64,000 nucleotides of DNA from the NCBI RefSeq assembly GCF_900109345.1, contig NZ_FNZN01000014.1, positions 24,330 through 88,329 on the forward strand. The letters are read 5' to 3'. Origin of the DNA: Maribacter orientalis (GTDB lineage Bacteria > Bacteroidota > Bacteroidia > Flavobacteriales > Flavobacteriaceae). The notes under the pieces are model-generated. The model searched no databases and was not told the DNA's origin. It was given only the letters and a program-made list of their open reading frames with translations. Positions within the stretch are counted from its first letter, which is position 1. The number at the start of each line of letters is the position of its first letter. This document shows, piece after piece, positions 18,191 to 27,839 of the stretch. A program made the position numbers and the translations under genes.

Positions 18191-19297
18191 ATGGCTCAAT
18201 TATCTGCACCAATTTCTGAACGACTTTATTCTTTGGATGTGTTTAGAGGGGTGATTATGTTTTTATTAATAGGGGAAGCAGCAGGATTTCACCATCACTT
18301 TTTCGAACTTACCCAAGGCACATTTTTAGAACCGTTGGCATTACAATTGCACCATCATCCGTGGAACGGATTGCGGTTTTGGGACCTAATTCAGCCTTTT
18401 TTTATGTTTATTGTGGGGGTAGCTATGCCTTTTTCGCTGCGAAAACGTCTTGCAACAGGTAATAGAAAAAATGTAACTAAGCATATTTTAAAACGATGCT
18501 TTCTTTTGTTCAGCTTTGGTGTCTTATTGCATTGTGTTTATAACCATGCCTTGGTTTGGGAATTATGGAATGTTTTAGTGCAATTGGCATTTACTATTTT
18601 GATAGCCTACGCCATTATGGACATGTCACATAAAAATCAAATAATTATATCTGTAGCACTGTTGGTTCTGACAGAACTTTTATATAGAAGTTATAACCCC
18701 GAAGCACCCTATGCAGAAGGGCATGATAGTTTTGGTTCCTATGTTGATATGTTGGTAATGGGAAAGGTAAATAGTGGCTATTGGGTTTTTGTAAACTTTA
18801 TTCCTACTGCAGCACACACCATTTGGGGCGTATTATGTGGACAATTATTATTACAGAACAAATTGGCATCTTACAAACTAAAAACTTTTCTGATTTGGGG
18901 AATTTCAATCTTGATATTAGGTATTGTCTTAGATGTTTTAAACATTACTCCTATAATTAAACGCATTGCGACAACCTCTTTCACCCTAACTTCTGGTGGT
19001 TTGGCTATCTTAACCTTAGCCTTTTTCTATTGGGTTATAGATGTAAGGGCTGACCATAAAAAATGGGGCGCTGTGTTTTCGGTAGTAGGAACCAATGCCA
19101 TATTCATTTATCTATTTGCCGAAACAGTAGGTGTACAATGGTTTAGAGATTTTGGCTTAATATGGACGGACGGGGTATTAGCACCATTTGGTGTATCAGA
19201 AGAACTTATCTTAGTCTTTAACTCACTGGTTGTATTATTTATTTTTTGGTTTATCACCTCCTTTTTAGACAAGAAAAAAATTTATTTCAAAATATGA
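18191..19297 (+). CDS. DUF5009/heparan-alpha-glucosaminide N-acetyltransferase-like membrane protein
   Basis: This 368-residue polytopic membrane protein has about ten hydrophobic segments. It opens with the family signature RLYSLDVFRGVIMFLLIGE, followed by HHPWNGLRFWDLIQPFFMFIVG. These features belong to the COG4299/DUF5009 acyltransferase-like group related to heparan-alpha-glucosaminide N-acetyltransferase. The role may be transmembrane acetylation of sugars; the substrate is not known. The downstream PIG-L deacetylase and DUF1080 genes on the same strand support a carbohydrate theme. Confidence 0.85.
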   Translation: MAQLSAPISERLYSLDVFRGVIMFLLIGEAAGFHHHFFELTQGTFLEPLALQLHHHPWNGLRFWDLIQPFFMFIVGVAMPFSLRKRLATGNRKNVTKHILKRCFLLFSFGVLLHCVYNHALVWELWNVLVQLAFTILIAYAIMDMSHKNQIIISVALLVLTELLYRSYNPEAPYAEGHDSFGSYVDMLVMGKVNSGYWVFVNFIPTAAHTIWGVLCGQLLLQNKLASYKLKTFLIWGISILILGIVLDVLNITPIIKRIATTSFTLTSGGLAILTLAFFYWVIDVRADHKKWGAVFSVVGTNAIFIYLFAETVGVQWFRDFGLIWTDGVLAPFGVSEELILVFNSLVVLFIFWFITSFLDKKKIYFKI

Positions 19298-19432
19298 ATT
19301 GTTAAGTACATAAAAACACAACACTTGAATTCCACTTTTCATCATCTAGTAAAAGCATTAACATTACAAATTTGTTACACAACAGTATAAAAAAGTGTAA
19401 ATCAAACAACATTTGTTATATTCATAAGTAAA

Positions 19433-19438
19433 AGGAGG
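19433..19438 (+). promoter_or_regulatory. Consensus Shine-Dalgarno AGGAGG before the PIG-L gene
   Basis: AGGAGG lies 4 bases before the ATG at 19443. Full SD sequences are uncommon in Bacteroidota, where initiation usually depends on an A-rich leader, so this site stands out. Confidence 0.6.
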
Positions 19439-19442
19439 CATT

Positions 19443-20282
19443 ATGAACAATAAAAAAGGGGCATTTTTAATTTTCATTGGGCACCATTCTTTAATTCTTA
19501 TTTTTCTTACAACATTATTACTTTTTGAAACAGGTGAACTACAAGGTCAAAAACCTTTTGAAGGCAAGTCCGTTATGGCAGTATTTGCACACCCGGATGA
19601 TGAAAGTACGATTGCCCCAATTTTGGCAAGGTACACAAGGGAAGGCGCTAAGGTATATTTGGTAATTGTTACTGACGGCAGATATGGCACAAATGATTTT
19701 CATGACCATATAGCGGGCGAAACTTTGGTTGTTACTCGTAAAGAAGAAATGAAGTGTGCCGCTAATCAATTAGGTGCAGAATTAATACATTTAGATTATC
19801 ACGACCAGTTAAAGGCCGATGAAGGCTATGATGGCCATGTACCATATGCAAGAGCCATTATTTTAGAATTGAAAGATATTATTCAGAGAATTAGGCCAGA
19901 TGTTTTAATCACTTGGGGTCCAGATGGTGGCTCAACCCATATGGACCATAGGTTAGTAGGAGCATCGGTAACACAGGTATATTTAAGTAGTGAATGGCAA
20001 AAGCCTATGTACTTGTTCTTTTATGGCACACCTACTGAATCAATAGATGACGCTGACACCAAAACACTGAGAGGACAACATAAGAAATACTTACGAACTA
20101 AAATTTCATATTCAGTGGCAGATCTTCGTACAGCATTTGATTCCTACAAATGTCATTATAGCCAAATAGACCCTAACTTAACCAAAGAAGAATTTATGAA
20201 TAGAAGAAATAAAAACGAACGAATCATTTATTTGAGAAAGTTTGAAGCACCATCAAAAGATGCTGATTCTGTCTTTGAATAG
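19443..20282 (+). CDS. PIG-L family deacetylase
   Basis: This 279-residue protein has an N-terminal hydrophobic segment (about 10-30) that is a signal peptide or anchor. It is followed by VFAHPDDESTIAPILARY, the PIG-L/LmbE zinc motif with HPDDE. The conserved VTDGRYG and the second metal/catalytic part ITWGPDGGSTHMDHR are present. The family removes N-acetyl groups from GlcNAc-containing or mycothiol-like substrates. The export signal suggests a periplasmic target. Start choice is supported by an AGGAGG site 4 bases upstream. Confidence 0.92.
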   Translation: MNNKKGAFLIFIGHHSLILIFLTTLLLFETGELQGQKPFEGKSVMAVFAHPDDESTIAPILARYTREGAKVYLVIVTDGRYGTNDFHDHIAGETLVVTRKEEMKCAANQLGAELIHLDYHDQLKADEGYDGHVPYARAIILELKDIIQRIRPDVLITWGPDGGSTHMDHRLVGASVTQVYLSSEWQKPMYLFFYGTPTESIDDADTKTLRGQHKKYLRTKISYSVADLRTAFDSYKCHYSQIDPNLTKEEFMNRRNKNERIIYLRKFEAPSKDADSVFE

Positions 20283-20333
20283 TTAAGTTTTGTAGTACAT
20301 AAAATTTATCCGATTAATCCTAAAAACCAATAA

Positions 20334-21212
20334 ATGAAAACAGTAGTACTTAAAACAAGTTTCCTTTATACAGCTTTGCTTTTCATAGTAGGTTGTGGTA
20401 TAACAAATTCTCAACAAGTAGAAGGCGGCGATTGGGAAACCATGTTTAATGGAGAAGACCTAAAAGGGTGGACCACAAAAATTCATCATTATGAAGTTGG
20501 TGATAATTATGGAGATACATTTAGAGCTGAGGATGGCATGGTAAAAGTGCGCTATGATCAGTATGAAGGTGAGTTTAACGAGCGTTTTTCACATTTGTAT
20601 TATGACAAACCCTTTTCGGATTTTCATTTAACCATGCAATACAGGTTTGTTGGTGAACTTTATCAAGGAGCGCCAGAGTACACTCTAAAGAATAGTGGTA
20701 TTATGTTTCATTCACAAGACCCAAAAACGATGCTTAAAGAGCAAGACTGGCCAATTTCTGTTGAAATGCAATTTTTGGCAGGCATAGAAGAGGGTAAAGA
20801 ACGACCTACGGGCAATATGTGCTCTCCGGGTACCGATGTTGTCTATGAAGGTAAAATAGACCCTAGACACTGTATTAATTCGAGTTCAGACACCTATTTT
20901 GGAGATCAATGGGTGACAGCCGAATTAATTGTATATCATGATTCATTAGTCAAGCACATCATTAATGGAAAAACAGTATTAGAATATACTAAGCCACAAA
21001 TTGGAGGAGAAGTAGCAAATGGCTATGACCCTAAAATTAAGCAAGATGGTAAGCCTTTAAAAGAAGGCTTGATAGCACTACAAAGCGAAGGTCAACCTAT
21101 CGATTTTAGGGATATTAAAATCAGGAATTTAAAAGGGTGTACAGATCCTAAGGCTAAAAACTATAAAGAGTACTACATTGTTTCAGATGCTAAATCGTGC
21201 TCTTATAATTAG
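20334..21212 (+). CDS. DUF1080 (3-keto-disaccharide hydrolase-type) lipoprotein
   Basis: This 292-residue lipoprotein (LLFIVGC, Cys21) has the DUF1080 fold signature FNGEDLKGWTTKIHHYEVGDN near residue 45. The jelly-roll body includes NSGIMFHSQDP and the family end LIALQSEGQPIDFRDIKIRNL. Some DUF1080 proteins hydrolyse 3-keto-disaccharides; others are uncharacterised. It has a short C-terminal Cys-containing tail beyond the domain. The 3' end is 7 bases from the convergent S41 peptidase gene with no terminator between them. Confidence 0.88.
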   Translation: MKTVVLKTSFLYTALLFIVGCGITNSQQVEGGDWETMFNGEDLKGWTTKIHHYEVGDNYGDTFRAEDGMVKVRYDQYEGEFNERFSHLYYDKPFSDFHLTMQYRFVGELYQGAPEYTLKNSGIMFHSQDPKTMLKEQDWPISVEMQFLAGIEEGKERPTGNMCSPGTDVVYEGKIDPRHCINSSSDTYFGDQWVTAELIVYHDSLVKHIINGKTVLEYTKPQIGGEVANGYDPKIKQDGKPLKEGLIALQSEGQPIDFRDIKIRNLKGCTDPKAKNYKEYYIVSDAKSCSYN

Positions 21213-21219
21213 ATGATTT

Positions 21220-22848
21220 CTATTTTAAAATAGCGCTATACTTAGAAGTATTTCCTAATAATTCTGTTGCTGCTAAAATAGCGTCATCGTTATTTAAATA
21301 ATACTGGTATAAACCATCTCTATAGAAGTATCGTTTTACGATTTCATCTTCTAGGTTTTTTTGAATCTCACTTTGGTATTTGTCAAGGGCATTTATTTTC
21401 CCTTTTTCTATATTCGCCAAAAGTGTTTTATAACTATCCTTAACGTCGCTACCTAAAAAATCATTTTCATCTCCTGAAAGTGCAATTTTAATAGCCTTTT
21501 CTGCTTTGGTCTCAAAAGAGAAACTACTTTTCTTTACATCATTTTTAAAAGCACTAAAATCGGCATCTGTAAATTTAAAATCTGTAACCGAGTTGAATTT
21601 ATGCGCATAAAAGTAATTGGTAGCATAATCAAAAATAACGTTGTTTTGAAGTAAGGCCAATGTAAGATCATTAGTTTTAGAGGTAGCCACTTCAATGTCA
21701 GGTAGAATTCCCCCACCATCTTGTACTTTTCTGCCGTTACGTGTAGCGAAATCAGTATATGTTGTGTTTCTTACTGCATTGCCACTTTCGTCTCTATTCC
21801 AATAATCCAATGCTTGAATACAGCGACCAGAAGCAGTGTAGTATCTTGAAATGGTTACTTTTAATTGTGTCCCGTACGTTAATTTTAAGGGGCGTTGAAC
21901 TAGGCCTTTTCCAAAACTTCTTGCGCCCATGATTACCGCCCTATCTAAATCTTGCAAGCTGCCCGATACAATTTCACTTGCCGAAGCGCTGCTGCCATTT
22001 ACTAAAACCACTAGAGGAATATCCTCATCTACAGGTTGATTATTGGTATGGTATTCACGATTAAATTTTTTGACTTTAGATTTAGTTGTTACCACTAATT
22101 CCCCTTTATGAACGAAAAGATTAGTCACATTAATAGCTTCAGAAAGTAACCCGCCAGGGTTATCTCTAAGGTCTAGTATTATTTTTTCGGCACCTTTTCC
22201 TTTTAAGTCCAACAAGGCGGCCTTTGTTTGTTCAGATGCTTTTGCATTGAATTTTGCTAGTACGATATAACCAGTTTTATCATCGATCATATTAAAGTAG
22301 GGAACCGCATCAACCTCTATACCTTCACGAGTAATAGTTGTTGTATTTGTTTTGCCCTGTCTTTTATATGTTACGGTCACTGTTGAACCGTTAGCACCTT
22401 TTAAGAGCTCACTGGCATTTTCTTCGAAATCAGCCACTTTGATATCTCCAATCTGTATGATCTCGTCTCCCGCTTTTAAACCAGCCTTATCTGCCGGATA
22501 TCCTTGGTGTGGCTCTATGATTAACAACTTATCTTTAAATGAGCGAACCATTGCGCCTATGCCAGAATATTCACCTGCATTATTTATGCGATAGGTTTCA
22601 ACATCTTGTTCGTTTAAAAACTTGGTGTACGGATCCAATTCCTCTAACATGTTTTTAATGGCGGTATCCATTAATTCTGCAGGGTTGGTTTCATCCACAT
22701 AATTCATGTTCAATTCTTTGAACAGGGTGGTGAAAATTTCTATTTGCTTCGCTATTTCAAAAAAGTCACTTTTATAACTACTTCCTACAAAAAGAAAGAC
22801 AATCGCTATAACGGGTACAAGTACTTTTTTACTGAGTATTTTTTTCAT
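21220..22848 (-). CDS. S41 family C-terminal processing peptidase
   Basis: This 542-residue protein has an N-terminal membrane anchor/signal (about 8-22). A PDZ domain (about 90-165) contains AGLKAGDEIIQIG. The S41 catalytic domain has VNGSSASASEIVSG (nucleophile S289) and SFGKGLVQ (general base K314), the 25-residue spacing expected of CtpA. It acts in the periplasm on protein C-termini. Its start lies inside the end of rnpA (20-base overlap), so the two are translationally linked, a common flavobacterial arrangement. Confidence 0.95.
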   Translation of the reverse strand: MKKILSKKVLVPVIAIVFLFVGSSYKSDFFEIAKQIEIFTTLFKELNMNYVDETNPAELMDTAIKNMLEELDPYTKFLNEQDVETYRINNAGEYSGIGAMVRSFKDKLLIIEPHQGYPADKAGLKAGDEIIQIGDIKVADFEENASELLKGANGSTVTVTYKRQGKTNTTTITREGIEVDAVPYFNMIDDKTGYIVLAKFNAKASEQTKAALLDLKGKGAEKIILDLRDNPGGLLSEAINVTNLFVHKGELVVTTKSKVKKFNREYHTNNQPVDEDIPLVVLVNGSSASASEIVSGSLQDLDRAVIMGARSFGKGLVQRPLKLTYGTQLKVTISRYYTASGRCIQALDYWNRDESGNAVRNTTYTDFATRNGRKVQDGGGILPDIEVATSKTNDLTLALLQNNVIFDYATNYFYAHKFNSVTDFKFTDADFSAFKNDVKKSSFSFETKAEKAIKIALSGDENDFLGSDVKDSYKTLLANIEKGKINALDKYQSEIQKNLEDEIVKRYFYRDGLYQYYLNNDDAILAATELLGNTSKYSAILK

Positions 22849-23212
22849 TAATCTGGAGCTTAAACTTGTTCAATACGAGCTTCATTTTCTGGTCTAATAG
22901 CTCAAAGGAAGGCATATCCTTACTAAGGTATAAAAATAGAAACGCAAAGTTTGCATCTGTATTGTTAAAAACCAATCCTTTATTAAGTCTGTAAGACTCT
23001 CGTAATAGACGCTTTATTCTATTTCTTTTAACGGCACTTTTAAAATTCCTCTTAGATACAGTAACTCCGGTTTGTATAGGAGCTTCCTTCTTTTCAGTAG
23101 AGATATAAATTAATTTCAACGGATATACGGAAACACCCTTGCCTTCCTCAAACAATTGTGTGAAGAGCTTTTTACTTTTAAGTTTTTCCTTTTTACCGAA
23201 GGATACATCCAT
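22829..23212 (-). CDS. rnpA: Ribonuclease P protein component
   Basis: This 127-residue basic protein assists the catalytic RNA in tRNA 5' maturation. The RnpA signature KRNFKSAVKRNRIKRLLRESYRLNK is present near residues 54-78 (quoted here in parts: KSAVKRNRIKRLLRES). The N-terminus FGKKEKLKSKKLFTQLFEEG is also typical. It is not adjacent to rpmH or dnaA, unlike many bacteria, and instead overlaps the S41 peptidase gene. Confidence 0.95.
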   Translation of the reverse strand: MDVSFGKKEKLKSKKLFTQLFEEGKGVSVYPLKLIYISTEKKEAPIQTGVTVSKRNFKSAVKRNRIKRLLRESYRLNKGLVFNNTDANFAFLFLYLSKDMPSFELLDQKMKLVLNKFKLQINEKNTQ

Positions 23213-23285
23213 TCCGAAATAATTATTATAAATATTTTACCCCTTCAAAAGGAAGCATTGATATCTTAAACAGTGCTATATCCAA

Positions 23286-25139
23286 TTACTCCGCTTGCCA
23301 AACATTGTTTTCCAAATTAATGTCAGCCATTAATTGTGATGGATCTATAACAATAGCTTTTATGGAAGAAATAGGTTTGTTTATTACAAAATCATAGGTA
23401 GGATAGGCCCAAGCCCAATCTTTAATTACAGTTCTTTCTATACCTTCATATGGGTTTTCTTTTTCACCCCGCATCATGCGTAAAGGTGCATACAAAGTTT
23501 CCCTGCTATCGTCATTGTAAACAACAAGAATATCTAGAGGCATAGGCATCAAACCGATGCGTTCTAAAGTCACTTTAGTATTATTATTTAAAGCGGCAAC
23601 TTCTTTTATACCATAATCAATGGTATTCGTTGTTTGGGTCCAATCGGTTAAATACCAATCTAGTTCAAAACCAGAGACTTTTTCTGCAACTCGTTTAATA
23701 TCATTAGGTACTGGATGCTTAAATTTAAAATCAGCATAGTATTTACGAATGGTCTCCATTAATTTATCTTGACCGATTATATACCCTAATTGAGATAAGA
23801 AAATAGAACCTTTACTATAAGCAGATATGCCGTAAGCAAAATTAAGGTCATAGCGATCTGCGTGGGTAGTCTGTGGTTGTTCTTTACCTGAAAGCGCTAG
23901 ATTTCTATACCCTTTGTAAGTACCCTCAAAAGGATTGTCCTTATCTAAGTCCATTATTTCGCTCATACAAAGTTTAGAGATAAAAGAAGTAAACCCTTCA
24001 TCCATCCACTCGTGTTTTGCCTCATTGGTGGCTAATATGTGCTGAAACCAAGAATGCGCCATTTCATGAGCCATTACGCCTACTAAGCTACCAAATTTAC
24101 GGTCACCGGTTATTAGGGTAGACATGGCATATTCCATACCACCATCACCACCTTGAATTACAGAATATTGGTCATAAGGATATTCGCCTATATTTTTACT
24201 AAAAAACTCCATAGCCTCAACTGTTTTTGGTTGAAGATTTTTCCAGTTTTCTAAGATTTTAGGATTGTTTTTATATAGAAAATGTATTACCGGACCATTA
24301 GGAACTTGTTGAATATCGTGAATATATTCAGGATCTGCAGCCCACATAAAGTCATGAACCATTGGCGCTTTAAAATGCCAGGTTAATGTTTTCCCTTTTT
24401 GCTTTTTGATTTTTGTTCCCGGCGTTTCATAACCGTGTCCTATTTCATTTGGGTTTTGAAGATAACCAGTACCACCAACAGTATAATTTTTATCTATGGT
24501 TAATTTCACATCAAAATCGCCCCAAACCCCTTGAAATTCACGTGCTATATAAGGATCTGCATGCCATCCCTCAAAATCATATTCCGCAAGTTTTGGATAC
24601 CATTGGCTCATAGACAATGCAACACCTTCTTCGTTGTTTCTACCAGAACGTCTAATTTGAAGAGGAACCTGACCTTTAAAAGTCATATTAAAAGTAGATT
24701 TACTGCCTGGTGCTATTGGTGAGGCTAAGTCAACGACCAATACAGTGCCTTCTTCAGAAAACGCTACGTTCTTACCATCTTGTGTTAAAGAAGTAGGGTG
24801 TAGATATCCCATTTCACTTTCAGATAGGGTAGAAATTCTACTCTTCTTTTCTTCTGTTGTCATACGACCATCAGGATCAGCAATGGTTTGCAAACGAATA
24901 TCCATTTCACTATCTGGTTGAAAAGCATTGAAATATAAATGGAAGTAAACCCTTTTTAATTCATCTGGCGAATTATTGGTGTAGACCAATATTTGGGTTC
25001 CTGTATATTGAAAATTATCCACATCCATACTCACATCCATGGTATAGTCAACATGCTGTTGCCAGTAGTCGGTTTTATTCTGAGCTATTAACCCAATAGT
25101 GAATAATGCGATAAAAAAACTTAAAATTGATTTAATCAT
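23286..25139 (-). CDS. M1 family metallopeptidase (gluzincin aminopeptidase)
   Basis: This 617-residue secreted protein has a signal peptide ending near residue 20 (LIAQ). The zinc motif HEMAH (H358, E359, H362) and the third ligand E381 (WMDEGFTSF) match the HExxH-x18-E of family M1. A substrate-binding GGMEY segment (about 333-337) corresponds to the family GxMEN motif. It probably trims peptides in the periplasm or at the cell surface. The gene lies 16 bases downstream of the S8 peptidase gene and is likely cotranscribed with it. Confidence 0.93.
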   Translation of the reverse strand: MIKSILSFFIALFTIGLIAQNKTDYWQQHVDYTMDVSMDVDNFQYTGTQILVYTNNSPDELKRVYFHLYFNAFQPDSEMDIRLQTIADPDGRMTTEEKKSRISTLSESEMGYLHPTSLTQDGKNVAFSEEGTVLVVDLASPIAPGSKSTFNMTFKGQVPLQIRRSGRNNEEGVALSMSQWYPKLAEYDFEGWHADPYIAREFQGVWGDFDVKLTIDKNYTVGGTGYLQNPNEIGHGYETPGTKIKKQKGKTLTWHFKAPMVHDFMWAADPEYIHDIQQVPNGPVIHFLYKNNPKILENWKNLQPKTVEAMEFFSKNIGEYPYDQYSVIQGGDGGMEYAMSTLITGDRKFGSLVGVMAHEMAHSWFQHILATNEAKHEWMDEGFTSFISKLCMSEIMDLDKDNPFEGTYKGYRNLALSGKEQPQTTHADRYDLNFAYGISAYSKGSIFLSQLGYIIGQDKLMETIRKYYADFKFKHPVPNDIKRVAEKVSGFELDWYLTDWTQTTNTIDYGIKEVAALNNNTKVTLERIGLMPMPLDILVVYNDDSRETLYAPLRMMRGEKENPYEGIERTVIKDWAWAYPTYDFVINKPISSIKAIVIDPSQLMADINLENNVWQAE

Positions 25140-25155
25140 GTGTGTCTTGTAATTA

Positions 25156-26808
25156 TTATAATTGAAATTTTCCGGCAGCTACTTTACTTGCCAAAACCAA
25201 AGCATTATATGCGTTCGCAATCTTACCTGATGTAGAAATTTCATTAAGAGAACCGCTCTTTCTTCCATCGCTTCCTAAAATTACTGTAGTTTTAATGGGT
25301 AATCCAGATTGTAAAATTATTTTTTTTACCTGTGCGGCACTAAGTGATGGATATTGTGACATAACCAATGCGGCAATGCCCGCTACTGCAGGTGCTGCCA
25401 TTGAGGTGCCTGGTGAGTATTCATATTCATTGTTCGGGTAGGTAGAATAAATATCGGTTCCTGGAGCAAAAATATCAACATTTACTTTACCGTAATTTGA
25501 ATAGCTTGCCACCAATTCTGAACCATATTTAGGATTCAAAGCACCAACGGTTATTACATTATCTGCCATTTCGGGACCATTGTTTATTTGATCGTTAGGA
25601 TAATTACCATTAGTTGGGTCATCTAAATTAGCCCCATCATTACCTGCTGCATGTACAAAAAGAACATTGTTATCAGCTGCATATTTAATTGCTTCATACA
25701 CCCATTCTGCTTTTGGTGAAAATGATTTTCCAAAACTCCCGTTTATCACTCGGGCACCATTATCAACAGCATAGCGAATACCTCGCGCAATATCTTTATC
25801 ATATTCATCTCCATTTGGCACCGCTCTTATACTCATAATGGCAACGTTGTTGGCAACACCATTTACTCCTTTGCCATTATTACGTTCAGCAGCTATAATA
25901 CCAGCAACGTGTGTGCCATGGCTTTCATCATCAACTCTGTTTTTTGGGTTACCGTTACCATAATTTACATCACTTATATCATATGCGTCATCACCTACAG
26001 GTAATCTACCATTAAAGTCTTTATTTAAGTTGTAGTTGAGTTGATCGGAATAATATTTAATACCATCATTTAATTCCTTTAAAACTTCAGGAATAGAGTC
26101 CTTAATGCTAAACATTTGATTAAGAATCGCAATATTATTTTGCATGGCTTCATCAGCTGCCTTTATATCTGCCAAATCTTCTTTAGTATACGTGTCCTTC
26201 TTCAAATATGTTTTAACACTTGCATCTGCATTTTTAACAGCTTGTAGTATTTGCTCGTATTGCTGTTTGCCTTGTAATGCTTCGTTATATTTTGCATCTA
26301 ACTTTGCTTTTGCCTTCGAAAGCGTTGCTGCATCACCAATGTTTAAGCGCAGCATACGAACGTATTCTAATTGTTCATTGTATGATTCTCCTAAAAAATT
26401 ATAACCATGAATATCATCAATATAGCCATTGCCATCATCATCTTTATTGTTGCCTGCTTTTTCTTTTGTATTAGTCCACAAAACATCATCAAGGTCTTCG
26501 TGGTTTAAATCAATACCAGAATCTAGCACTGCCACTATGGTTTTAGTTCCTTTTCTGTTTTTTATAATTTCATCGTATGCTTTATCAACACTCATGCCTG
26601 GTATGGTGTCTGCTACTAAATCTAAATGTCCCCAATTATTCTTTTCGCTTGTGGTAAGGTCTGCTATTTTTAAAGGGGTTGTATCAATATTCTCAACGGG
26701 AGTGAGAATTAATCCGCCCCCTCCTGTTGCCGAACTTGTACTACCGCAACTGGTTAATAATGAAACAATTGAAAGAGCTAAAAACGATTTTAAATATGTA
26801 TTTGTCAT
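25156..26808 (-). CDS. S8 family (subtilisin-like) serine peptidase lipoprotein with insert
   Basis: This 550-residue protein has a lipoprotein signal (LLTSC, Cys21). The catalytic triad is complete: Asp in VAVLDSGIDLNHED (D96), His in SHGTHVAG (H300) and Ser in PGTSMAAP (S469). The Asp-His spacing is about 204 residues, far more than in subtilisin. Residues ~140-285 form a Lys/Ala/Gln-rich helical insert likely to be a coiled coil. A calcium-type loop with DDDGNGYIDD lies near 123-132. The insert is seen in several Bacteroidota S8 peptidases; its role is unknown. Confidence 0.93.
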   Translation of the reverse strand: MTNTYLKSFLALSIVSLLTSCGSTSSATGGGGLILTPVENIDTTPLKIADLTTSEKNNWGHLDLVADTIPGMSVDKAYDEIIKNRKGTKTIVAVLDSGIDLNHEDLDDVLWTNTKEKAGNNKDDDGNGYIDDIHGYNFLGESYNEQLEYVRMLRLNIGDAATLSKAKAKLDAKYNEALQGKQQYEQILQAVKNADASVKTYLKKDTYTKEDLADIKAADEAMQNNIAILNQMFSIKDSIPEVLKELNDGIKYYSDQLNYNLNKDFNGRLPVGDDAYDISDVNYGNGNPKNRVDDESHGTHVAGIIAAERNNGKGVNGVANNVAIMSIRAVPNGDEYDKDIARGIRYAVDNGARVINGSFGKSFSPKAEWVYEAIKYAADNNVLFVHAAGNDGANLDDPTNGNYPNDQINNGPEMADNVITVGALNPKYGSELVASYSNYGKVNVDIFAPGTDIYSTYPNNEYEYSPGTSMAAPAVAGIAALVMSQYPSLSAAQVKKIILQSGLPIKTTVILGSDGRKSGSLNEISTSGKIANAYNALVLASKVAAGKFQL

Positions 26809-26862
26809 GAATGGGAAACTTTATTTTATGTGATTTATTAGTTAATGTATAGTAACGTAAAG

Positions 26863-27732
26863 TTAATTGAAGATTTCGTCAAAAGAGTAAGTTTGATTTA
26901 ATCGAACTCCTTTTTCGGTATGTTTTAAGGTACACAGTTGATTATGTGCGTCATGTTCAAAAAATAGATAGTAATTGTTTTTCACAGCATCATTTAAGAA
27001 CAATTCTTTTTCTGTCATAGTAATTAACGGCCTTGTGTCATAACCTATTACGTAGGGTAATGGAATATGCCCAACAGTTGGTATAAGGTCGGCCACGTAT
27101 GCAATAGTTTTTCCTTTATAAGAAAATTGAGGTAACATTTGTTTTTCGGTATGACCGTCTACAAAACGGATGTCAAAACCTAATGGACTATTTTTTAGAA
27201 AGCTTTTATCTGTATGGTTGATAAAAGTTAATTGACCGCTCTCTTGCATAGGGATAAGGTTTTCTTTTAAAAATGAAGCTTTTTCTCGCGGATTAGGATC
27301 TGTCGCCCATTTCCAATGTTTCTCATTTGTCCAAAACGTAGCATTTTTAAAAGCAGGTTCAAAGCCAGTTTTGTCTTTATTCCATTGAATGGCACCGCCA
27401 CAATGGTCAAAATGTAGGTGGGTCAAAAAAACATCGGTAATATCATCTCTATGAAAACCAAGTTTTTCTAGCGAAGCATCTAAGGTAAAATCTCCCCAGC
27501 GATAATAGTAACCAAAAAACTTGTCAGACTGCTTGTTCCCCATTCCTGTATCTATCAAAATCAAGCGGTCGCCATCTTCAATCAATAGACTTCTAGCCGC
27601 AATATCAATTAAATTATTGCTATCTGCAGGGTTAGTTTTTTGCCAAATAGTTTTTGGCACTACCCCAAACATAGCACCACCGTCTAATTTAAAATTACCG
27701 GTTTCAACGGGATAAATTTTCATAAGGGGCAA
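26863..27732 (-). CDS. MBL-fold metallo-hydrolase
   Basis: This 289-residue cytoplasmic protein has the metallo-beta-lactamase signature THLHFDHCGG (HxHxDH) near residue 105, FVDGHTEKQM near 194, and a late AYVADLIPTVGHIP with the bridging Asp. The arrangement fits the lactonase/AttM-like branch of the superfamily. A quorum-quenching or other hydrolase role is possible; the substrate is not evident. Confidence 0.88.
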   Translation of the reverse strand: MPLMKIYPVETGNFKLDGGAMFGVVPKTIWQKTNPADSNNLIDIAARSLLIEDGDRLILIDTGMGNKQSDKFFGYYYRWGDFTLDASLEKLGFHRDDITDVFLTHLHFDHCGGAIQWNKDKTGFEPAFKNATFWTNEKHWKWATDPNPREKASFLKENLIPMQESGQLTFINHTDKSFLKNSPLGFDIRFVDGHTEKQMLPQFSYKGKTIAYVADLIPTVGHIPLPYVIGYDTRPLITMTEKELFLNDAVKNNYYLFFEHDAHNQLCTLKHTEKGVRLNQTYSFDEIFN

Positions 27733-27839
27733 AATAACAAAAGTGGATTAAATCTTGGGTTTATTAAGAATATATTATCATTTGGCCCTGAAGATTCACG
27801 GGCTAAAAACTTAATTTTTTGTAATGTAAAAAGTTTAAA

